From the NCBI GenBank assembly GCA_023422635.1, contig JAFAGO010000051.1, positions 1 through 64,000 of the forward strand: a stretch of 64,000 nucleotides of DNA, in the 5' to 3' direction. Below the pieces are notes generated by a model. It was not told the DNA's origin. It did no database searches and saw only the letters and a list, made by a program, of their open reading frames with translations. A program made the position numbers and the translations under genes. Shown here one piece after another: positions 41,171 through 48,225 of the stretch. Position 1 is the first letter of the stretch. Every line of letters begins with the position of its first letter. The stretch is from Bacteroidota bacterium. Its GTDB lineage: Bacteria > Bacteroidota > Bacteroidia > Flavobacteriales > Weeksellaceae.

Positions 41171-41381
41171 TTTCTTTGTATGTTTTCATTTTTCGCGAAG
41201 TAATTTTTTCTAACTCACTGGTTTTTTCATTAAAATTTCCAAATCCCAAATTATAAAATCCTTTTACAGACATTTCTGAATATTGAACCATTTTTTTTAT
41301 TTTTCCTTTTATTCCAATACTTTCAAATTCAAAAAAGAATAATTGGTCTTCTGTTGAATATTTATATCTGGGATATTTCAT
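41109..41381 (-). pseudogene. truncated DUF6934-like gene
   Basis: The first 60 or so of 90 residues look like the N-terminal half of DUF6934 proteins (about 150 residues): FFFEFESIGIKGKIKKMVQY and FYNLGFGNFNEKTSE. The expected continuation (a Asn-Gly-Asp block and further helices) is missing. Instead the frame runs into ITSRKMKTYKENALSK and overlaps the regulator gene by 62 bp. This suggests a 3' truncation when the regulator segment arrived. It may still be translated. Family recall, not a search, supports this. Confidence 0.6.
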
Positions 41382-41549
41382 AAATTATGATTCTGCTTAT
41401 TGAAACAAATTTAAAATTTTCATCTGAATTTTTTATGAAAATAAGTTCTGTATTATTTGCAAAACTTTATGCTGATGAAGTCTTAAAAATTCTGTTTGAA
41501 TTTCTGTTTAATTTAAAAAACAACATGAAAATAATTGATTAATAAGAGA
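41382..41549. other. AT-rich gap between island and gapN
   Basis: There is no open frame or hairpin. Bases 41549-41627 begin the block duplicated at 36546-36624; left of 41549 the similarity ends abruptly. Confidence 0.4.
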
Positions 41550-43157
41550 TTAAAATAAAAACTTCGTACTCAGAAAACTCGATTCCTGTTCGCTGACAAT
41601 GGTGTTGAATATTTCTTTATTTTCATCCGTGAGTTTTGTGGCAACCATTGTTCGGATCGAAAAAGACCGCAAAGCATCGTAAACAGAAAGGGTACCTTCC
41701 GCAGAATCTTTTCTTCCGGTAAACGGAAAAACATCCGGACCTCTTTGCGATTGGGTATTGATGTTTACGCGGGAAACAAGATTCACAAATCCGTCAATCA
41801 TTTTGGCGATTTCCAGGTGATTGTTGCTGAAAATGCTCACCTGTTGCCCGAAATTACTCTGGATCATATAATCCACCGGTTCCTGTAGGTTTTTAAATGA
41901 AACAATCGGAACTACGGGACCAAACTGTTCTACGTTGTACACTTTCATGTTTGATGTTACCGGAAATAAAACGGTTGGCGCATAGAGATTTCCCACGGAA
42001 ATTCCGCCGTTTTTATTCACGATTTTGGCTCCTTTCGACAACGCATCTTCTACCAAATTGTTGAGATATTCCACTTTTCCTTCCTCGGGCAGCGGTGTAA
42101 TTAAAGCGTTATCCCAAGGCATTCCTGCTTTCAGCTGGTCTACTTTTTCGGAAAATTTACGGATGAATTCTTCGGCAATATCTTCATGAACGAACAAAAT
42201 TTTCAGGGCAGTACAGCGCTGTCCGTTAAAAGAAAGCGAACCGGCAACACATTCACTCACCGCTGTGGAAATATCAGCATCTTTCAGGATAATTCCCGGA
42301 TTTTTGGCATCCAGACCGAGAATGGAACGCAGGCGGTTCACCTTTGGATGTGCTTTTTTCAGCTGATCGGCCACTTTGCTGGAAGCAATTAACGTGAGTA
42401 CATTAATTTTTCCTGTGTTCATCATGGGTTCTATAACCTCTGCACCTTTGCCATAGATGTAATTGACCACGCCTTTAGGGAAACTCTTCTGAAGGGCTTT
42501 ACTCAAAGCGTAATGCAACAAACATCCGTATTTGGGTGGTTTGAACAAAATGACATTTCCCATTATTAATGCAGGAATAAGCAACGTATAGGTTTCATTT
42601 AAAGGATAATTGTAAGGCCCAATACAAAGCGTAATCCCTAACGGTGATCTCCGGATCTGACCAATAATGTCGCTTTCAATGGTAAATGAAGCACTTTTAC
42701 GATCGAGGTCTTTTAATGCATTAATCGTATCATAAATATAAGCAACGGTACGGTCAAACTCCTTTTCGGAATCGGCACGATTTTTCCCGATTTCCCACAT
42801 GAGCAGTTGCACCACATCTTCCCGCAGGGTAATCATTTCTTTGATAAATACTTGTACATGCTCAATCCGCTTTTCCACAGACATGGTTGGCCAAAGTCCA
42901 AAACCGTTGTCGTAGGCTTCTACTGCTGCATCCAGACATTCCATTGCTTCGGGAAGTCCTGCATTTGGAATTTTACCGAGATAAATTTTCTCAAGAATAC
43001 CGTCGTTATTGGTTTCAACAGCCGAATAGACTTCTTTAAATTCTTTGTTCCAAGGTTTGAATGTTCCGTTTACCAGATATTCAGTTTGTTCGACAAGCGG
43101 ATGGATTAAGCCGTTTTTGGCGGGAAAAATGTTTACATCATTGGGGAAATTTGCCAT
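41550..43157 (-). CDS. NADP-dependent glyceraldehyde-3-phosphate dehydrogenase-like aldehyde dehydrogenase
   Basis: This 535-residue protein belongs to the GapN branch of aldehyde dehydrogenases, which oxidise glyceraldehyde-3-phosphate directly to 3-phosphoglycerate with NADP+. Catalytic Cys315 lies in SFNGQRCTALKI and the oxyanion Asn in CIGPYNYPLN. NTQSQRGPDVFPF and DALRSFSIRTMV match the GapN C-terminal half. The usual general base in LELGGK is replaced: here the segment reads ILGLDAKNP with Gly281 in place of Glu. The start MANFPND at 43157 was chosen; a longer frame to 43217 adds 20 atypical residues. Its 3' end is duplicated at 36546. Confidence 0.88.
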   Translation of the reverse strand: MANFPNDVNIFPAKNGLIHPLVEQTEYLVNGTFKPWNKEFKEVYSAVETNNDGILEKIYLGKIPNAGLPEAMECLDAAVEAYDNGFGLWPTMSVEKRIEHVQVFIKEMITLREDVVQLLMWEIGKNRADSEKEFDRTVAYIYDTINALKDLDRKSASFTIESDIIGQIRRSPLGITLCIGPYNYPLNETYTLLIPALIMGNVILFKPPKYGCLLHYALSKALQKSFPKGVVNYIYGKGAEVIEPMMNTGKINVLTLIASSKVADQLKKAHPKVNRLRSILGLDAKNPGIILKDADISTAVSECVAGSLSFNGQRCTALKILFVHEDIAEEFIRKFSEKVDQLKAGMPWDNALITPLPEEGKVEYLNNLVEDALSKGAKIVNKNGGISVGNLYAPTVLFPVTSNMKVYNVEQFGPVVPIVSFKNLQEPVDYMIQSNFGQQVSIFSNNHLEIAKMIDGFVNLVSRVNINTQSQRGPDVFPFTGRKDSAEGTLSVYDALRSFSIRTMVATKLTDENKEIFNTIVSEQESSFLSTKFLF

Positions 43158-43221
43158 ATATTTTGTTTTTAAGTCTATCAAAGGTATTAAATGTTCTTCG
43201 ACTTCTGTGCAGTGCATAAAA

Positions 43222-43247
43222 AAACACCTGAATTTTTTCAGGTGTTT
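43222..43247 (-). terminator. dps terminator
   Basis: AAACACCTGAA and TTCAGGTGTTT pair around a 4-nt loop, with seven T residues on the minus strand. It lies between dps and the gapN start. Confidence 0.85.
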
Positions 43248-43272
43248 CTACAATATTATAAGATTATTCTTC

Positions 43273-43752
43273 TTATTTTAGGTGTGATCTCAACATCCAG
43301 GCTGTGGTTTCGTGTTTTTCCATCAGCGTAGTCAGGAAGTCGGAAGTTCCGTAATCATATTCAAACTTCTCATCGATTTTATCTATGCTTTCGCGAAGAT
43401 ACATGATAATGGTTTCATGGTCGGACAATAATTCTCTGATGTAAGTCAGACTGTCATTTTTATCAAAACCTTCTTCAGTAAGATGCGTAAGATCCAGATA
43501 ATCTTTCATGGTTGCAGGCGCGTAATGTCCCAGTTTACGAATTCTTTCTGCTACTGCATCAACCACACCTTCTAGTTCAGTATACAATTGTTCAAAATAA
43601 ACATGAACGGTATGGAAATCTTTTCCTTCCACGTTCCAATGGGCATTTCTGGTTTTCAAATACAGTAAAAATTCATCGGCCAAAAGAGGTGCCAAAATGT
43701 CGTTGGAGATTACTTGTGTTTCTTTGGATTCTAATCCTATTTGCGCTTTCAT
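43273..43752 (-). CDS. dps: Dps-family ferritin-like DNA-protection protein
   Basis: Dps forms a 12-mer that oxidises and stores iron and protects DNA in starvation and oxidative stress. At 159 residues it is typical. The inter-subunit ferroxidase residues are visible in TRNAHWNVEGKDFHTVHVYF and YTELEGVVDAVAERIRKLGH. It stands beside tpx (divergent, about 250 bp), giving a small oxidative-stress neighbourhood. Confidence 0.95.
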   Translation of the reverse strand: MKAQIGLESKETQVISNDILAPLLADEFLLYLKTRNAHWNVEGKDFHTVHVYFEQLYTELEGVVDAVAERIRKLGHYAPATMKDYLDLTHLTEEGFDKNDSLTYIRELLSDHETIIMYLRESIDKIDEKFEYDYGTSDFLTTLMEKHETTAWMLRSHLK

Positions 43753-43962
43753 AATGTAAATATTTTTAAAGTTATATTAATTAATTAGATGTTGATTATT
43801 TTGCAAATTTTGCACCAATGCAGTGCAATTCCATTCGTAAATTTTCATATACAAAATTGATATTAACTATCGAAATTCTATTTATAACTATTGCATCATT
43901 TATTATATCTTCTTACGATTTAATTTTTTTTAACGCGCGATATTTTTAATCAATCATACTTT

Positions 43963-43970
43963 TCAGTACT
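43963..43970 (+). promoter_or_regulatory. -7 element for tpx
   Basis: TACTTTTG matches TAnnTTTG, 31 nt before the tpx start codon. Confidence 0.55.
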
Positions 43971-44001
43971 TTTGAATTCATCAAAAAAATATAAGAATAG
44001 T

Positions 44002-44499
44002 ATGGCAGCAATTACCTTTAAAGGAAACGAAATTCACACGCAAGGAAGTTTACCAGAAGTGGGTTCAACTTTAAAAGATTTTACTTTAGTCGGTCAAGAT
44101 TTATCGGGAAAAAAGCTTTCTGATTTTGATGGAAAGAAAAAAATCTTCAATATTTTTCCAAGTATCGATACGGGCGTTTGTGCTGCTTCCGCAAGAACAT
44201 TTAACGTTGAAGCAGGAAATCTTGAGAATACCGTCGTAATTAATGTGTCGAAAGATTTGCCTTTCGCACTCGGCAGATTTTGTGCTGCTGAAGGTTTGGA
44301 TCACGTAGAAACACTCTCTGACTTTCGAGGAAATTTTGGCGAGCAATATGGCGTGATTATGTCGGATGGACCTTTGCAAGGGTTGCTTTCCAGAGCGGTT
44401 GTGGTTGCCGATGAAAATAATACGATTGTGTACGAAGAACAAGTTCCGGAAATTGCACAAGAACCCAATTACGAAGCCGCATTGGCCGCTTTAAAATAA
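44002..44499 (+). CDS. tpx: thiol peroxidase
   Basis: Tpx is an atypical 2-Cys peroxiredoxin that reduces peroxides with thioredoxin. This is 165 residues from MAAITFKGNEI. The peroxidatic Cys lies in SIDTGVCAASARTFN and the resolving Cys in FALGRFCAAEGL. An in-frame start at 43972 would begin right beside the -7 element and adds non-conserved residues, so 44002 was chosen. Confidence 0.96.
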   Translation: MAAITFKGNEIHTQGSLPEVGSTLKDFTLVGQDLSGKKLSDFDGKKKIFNIFPSIDTGVCAASARTFNVEAGNLENTVVINVSKDLPFALGRFCAAEGLDHVETLSDFRGNFGEQYGVIMSDGPLQGLLSRAVVVADENNTIVYEEQVPEIAQEPNYEAALAALK

Positions 44500-44576
44500 T
44501 ATTTATTTCAAATTAAAATCTATTTAGAATTTATGTCTGGATAGATTTTAATTTTTTTATTTGAATTCTATTACTA

Positions 44577-45785
44577 ATGAAACGTTCTGGATCTGCAACA
44601 CTTCCTTTGCATTACGGCAAAGTTCCTGCTTGGCTTTACGAGCGAATGTCGGCACTCGGATTATCGATTGTGGAAGTCATTCTGGCTGATTATGGAAAAG
44701 ATGAAGTGATTCGGCGTTTGTCGGATCCTTTTTGGTTTCAAAGTTTTGGTGCGGTAATGGGGATGGATTGGCACTCATCTGGAATTACCACTTCTGTTAT
44801 GGGCGGATTAAAACGAAGTATAAACCCATTATCCAAAGATTTAGGTATATATATATGTGGTGGAAAAGGAAAATTCAGTCGCGAAACACCCAACGAACTT
44901 CTTCAAATTGCAGATAAAACCGGCTTGAATGGTAATCAACTGGTTCGCGCAAGCAAACTTTCTGCAAAAGTAGACAATACGGCAGTTCAAGATGGGTATC
45001 AGTTGTACTTACATAATTTCATTCTCTCCGATACGGGAAGCTGGGCAGTTGTTCAACAAGGAATGAATGATTCGGATGGTACTGCAAGGCGCTACCATTG
45101 GCATTCCGAGGATTTAAAATCTTTTGTGGAAGATCCTCATAAAGGAATTCAAGGCGTGAATCGTGGTAGAATTCTTAACCTTACGGATCAACATGCAGCA
45201 GAAAATAGAAAAGGGATTCTCGATATTTCTCACCACAATTCAGAGAAGATTATGCAGGATTTTGCCAATCTTATTTTACCTTCTCATCACGATATTCGTG
45301 CTTCGGATGTGGATTTAAAGCGTTTGGGTGCATTGTTATATGTAACGCGAGAAACGCAACCACAGAATTTCGAAGATTTATTGATGTTAAAAGGTGTAGG
45401 ACCAAGAACGCTTCAAAGTTTAGCTTTAGTGAGCGAAGTTATTCACGGTGCACCTTCGCGTTTTAAAGATCCTGCTAGATTTTCATTTGCGCATGGCGGA
45501 AAAGACGGTCATCCGTTTCCTGTTCCGATAAATACGTATGATGAAACCCTTCAAATTCTTCAGAAAGGCATCGAAAAATCCAAGCTCGGAAACTCGGAAA
45601 AATTAAAGTCCATCAACAAACTGCACACGATAATTTCCGCAACAGAAGAAAACTTTACACCGGATTTCGACATTCAAGATGTTATTAAAGAAGAGCGGAA
45701 AAATTCATGGAAGTACGGTGGTAAAACAGTGATGGGCGATTCAAAACCGCCGAAAGATGGTTCCATTCAGCTTTCGCTTTTTTAA
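44577..45785 (+). CDS. DUF763 domain protein
   Basis: This 402-residue protein is typical of DUF763, starting MKRSGSATLPLHYGKVPAWL and containing MGMDWHSSGITTSVMGGLKR. A helix-hairpin-helix-like LLMLKGVGPRTLQSLALVSE near residue 275 is often associated with DNA contact. The function of the family is unknown; a nucleic-acid role is inferred from the HhH motif. It lies 77 bp after tpx and may share its transcript. Confidence 0.88.
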   Translation: MKRSGSATLPLHYGKVPAWLYERMSALGLSIVEVILADYGKDEVIRRLSDPFWFQSFGAVMGMDWHSSGITTSVMGGLKRSINPLSKDLGIYICGGKGKFSRETPNELLQIADKTGLNGNQLVRASKLSAKVDNTAVQDGYQLYLHNFILSDTGSWAVVQQGMNDSDGTARRYHWHSEDLKSFVEDPHKGIQGVNRGRILNLTDQHAAENRKGILDISHHNSEKIMQDFANLILPSHHDIRASDVDLKRLGALLYVTRETQPQNFEDLLMLKGVGPRTLQSLALVSEVIHGAPSRFKDPARFSFAHGGKDGHPFPVPINTYDETLQILQKGIEKSKLGNSEKLKSINKLHTIISATEENFTPDFDIQDVIKEERKNSWKYGGKTVMGDSKPPKDGSIQLSLF

Positions 45786-45946
45786 TTCGTCTTCTTCAAC
45801 TTCAAACGATTACAAAAGTTTTTGTCAAATTCTGATTTCTATTTTTCTTTCCACATACGAAGAATTTTTTCTTATGAAACGGATCAAAATACCTTTACGA
45901 TCTACGCATTAGTATTTTTTTGTAACTTTAAGAAAATTCAGTTTCA

Positions 45947-46366
45947 ATGGAAGAACCAATCTGTATCGATATTACCATTCTTGCGACTTCGGTTAAAGTC
46001 TGGAATTTTTATAACGATCCGCGCCATATTGTAAAATGGAATTACGCCAATTCCGCTTGGCATTGTCCACTTGCAGAAAACGATTTGCGCGTGGGTGGAA
46101 CTTTAAAATTGAGGATGGAAGCGAAAGATAAAAGTTTTGGTTTCGATTTAGTAGGAAATTATGATGAGGTAGAATATACGAAACGCCTAAAATATCATTT
46201 GCAAGATGGTAGAACTGTTGAAGTTCAGTTTCAAGCTATTGATGATTCTACCACAAAAGTGATACTTACCTTCGATCCTGAATCGGAAAATCCAAGGGAA
46301 ATGCAAAGGGAAGGGTGGTATTCTATTTTGAATAACTTTCATAAATATGTTGAACATAATACGTAA
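45947..46366 (+). CDS. SRPBCC (AHSA1-like) domain protein
   Basis: This 139-residue START/AHSA1-type protein starts MEEPICIDITI and contains KVWNFYNDPRHIVKWNYA, GGTLKLRMEAKD and MQREGWYSILNNFHKYVE. The fold forms a hydrophobic pocket; the ligand is unknown. A second SRPBCC gene follows 65 bp later, suggesting a tandem pair. Confidence 0.85.
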   Translation: MEEPICIDITILATSVKVWNFYNDPRHIVKWNYANSAWHCPLAENDLRVGGTLKLRMEAKDKSFGFDLVGNYDEVEYTKRLKYHLQDGRTVEVQFQAIDDSTTKVILTFDPESENPREMQREGWYSILNNFHKYVEHNT

Positions 46367-46431
46367 TCCTGAAGCTTGATTTCATTTACAATTTAAAGAA
46401 TTGACTCAAATAATCTTAACATTTTAAAAAT

Positions 46432-46887
46432 ATGGAAACTCTATCGTTTAATATTATCATTAATGCTACAAAAAATAAAATTTGGGATATTCTTTGGAGT
46501 CCTCAAACATATCCGGAATGGACACAATTTTTTGCAGTAGGTTGTAAAATGGAAACTGACTGGAAAATTGATGGTAAAACTTATTTTTTAGACAGCTCAG
46601 GAAATGGAATGGTCGCGACGATTAGTACTTTAGAAGAGCCTAACGAAGTAACATTTAACCATATCGGCGTATTTCAAGATGGGGTAGAAGATACCGAAAG
46701 CGAAGAAGTAAAACAATGGAGTGGCGCGCCTGAACGGTATTATTTAATTGGTTTGGATGATGGAAGTGTGAAACTTCATATCGAAGTACAAACGGCAAAT
46801 GAATGGAAAGAACATTTGGAACAAGGTTTCCAGAAAGGTCTTACAGTGATTAAATCACTTGCCGAAAATACAGAGATGATCGATTAA
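46432..46887 (+). CDS. SRPBCC domain protein
   Basis: This 151-residue protein is of the same fold as its upstream neighbour, with NATKNKIWDILWSPQTYPEW and an HLEQGFQKGLTVIKSLAE C-terminal helix. It is similar to activator-of-Hsp90-like proteins. No terminator is obvious before the convergent MFS gene 37 bp away. Confidence 0.85.
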   Translation: METLSFNIIINATKNKIWDILWSPQTYPEWTQFFAVGCKMETDWKIDGKTYFLDSSGNGMVATISTLEEPNEVTFNHIGVFQDGVEDTESEEVKQWSGAPERYYLIGLDDGSVKLHIEVQTANEWKEHLEQGFQKGLTVIKSLAENTEMID

Positions 46888-46923
46888 TGGCTTCTAATAA
46901 GTTATATTTTTCACGATCAAGTT

Positions 46924-48105
46924 TTATGTATAAGATTGGTCGTTTGAAATTTTCTGCGTAAAAGGTTTGAATCGATACATAAAAACAATACAAAGTAACA
47001 TTCCGAAAAAGGCCATAATTGCACCAACAAGAGCAGGATATTCGTAGCCATATCCTCTTTCCAAAGGAATTCCCCCAATGTAAGCCCCAATCGAATTCGC
47101 AACATTAAAGGCAGCTTGCATAAAAGCCGCGCCTAACATTTCAGATTTTTTTGCTGCTCGAATCATAATGATATTGATTGGCGAACCCACCGACATTGAC
47201 AACATTCCACAGAAAAAAGTTAAAATAAGTGAAGTTTTCTGATCACCAGAATATAAAAATACCAACACCAACAAAACAATAAAGAAAGCAAATAAAATAG
47301 TAGATGCCAAAGCAGGTCTCATTTTATCAGCCATCCATCCGCCAAGAAAATTTCCGATCAACATTCCAAAACCTGCTAATATCATTATCGATGGAATTTT
47401 AGAAGGTTCAAAGTGCGAAACTTGTGTCATAAGTGGCGTTATGTAACTGAACCACGAGAACAATCCACCAAAACCAACAGCCACAATAAGCAACAGAAAA
47501 AGCGCAACTGGTGTTTTAAAGAATTTCATGTCTTCAAGAATATTTCCTTTGCTTAAAGGCTTCATTACCGGTAACCAGTAAAAAATTGAAACCATTGTTA
47601 CAAATCCTAAGAAAGAAACTACGCCGAAAGCAATTCTCCAAGAAAACTCGTGTCCAATAAACGTAACAAGCGGAACCATCGCCAAATTAGCAACCGTTAA
47701 TCCAGAAAACATTCCCGAAATCGCAATCCCTTGTTTTTCGGGAGGAGCCAAATTTTTAGCCACTACGGAACCCACTCCGAAAAATGCGCCATGAGGTAAA
47801 CCTGAAAAGAAACGTGCTCCTAAAAAGCTGTAATAATCGGGCATTAAAGCAGATATTCCATTAAAAATAATGAATATCGCCATAAGCGCCATCAAGATTT
47901 TTTTCGGAGGAAATTTAGATGATAACGCGACTAATAAAGGTGCGCCAATAACAACACCAAGAGCATACGCAGAAATAAAATGTCCAGCTTTTGGAATACT
48001 AATATTTAAGGTATGTGCAATATCTGGGAGTAAACCCATAATTACAAATTCAGTGGTTCCAATAGCGAGCCCGCCCAAGGTTAATGGAATGATTTTTTTG
48101 ATCAT
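46924..48105 (-). CDS. MFS efflux transporter (AraJ/DHA1 type)
   Basis: This 393-residue protein has 12 predicted membrane helices. The N-terminal LAIGTTEFVIMGLLPDIA and the loop GARFFSGLPHGAFFGVGSVVA are typical of AraJ/sugar-efflux-like DHA1 transporters, which export sugars, arabinosides or drugs. The substrate is not predictable. It stands alone on the minus strand downstream of copA and its terminator. Confidence 0.9.
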   Translation of the reverse strand: MIKKIIPLTLGGLAIGTTEFVIMGLLPDIAHTLNISIPKAGHFISAYALGVVIGAPLLVALSSKFPPKKILMALMAIFIIFNGISALMPDYYSFLGARFFSGLPHGAFFGVGSVVAKNLAPPEKQGIAISGMFSGLTVANLAMVPLVTFIGHEFSWRIAFGVVSFLGFVTMVSIFYWLPVMKPLSKGNILEDMKFFKTPVALFLLLIVAVGFGGLFSWFSYITPLMTQVSHFEPSKIPSIMILAGFGMLIGNFLGGWMADKMRPALASTILFAFFIVLLVLVFLYSGDQKTSLILTFFCGMLSMSVGSPINIIMIRAAKKSEMLGAAFMQAAFNVANSIGAYIGGIPLERGYGYEYPALVGAIMAFFGMLLCIVFMYRFKPFTQKISNDQSYT

Positions 48106-48157
48106 ATGCGAAAAATTTAGGTGGAATTTGTACGGATTGCAAAGGTATAGAAAAAAT

Positions 48158-48200
48158 CTTCACCAATCGAAAAACGGCTAACATTTATCGATAGGTGAAG
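48158..48200 (-). terminator. copA terminator
   Basis: CTTCACC and GGTGAAG with inner ATCG/CGAT arms form a long imperfect stem, followed on the minus strand by ATTTTTT. Confidence 0.7.
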
Positions 48201-48225
48201 AAAGGGTTACAAACTGAAATGTAAA

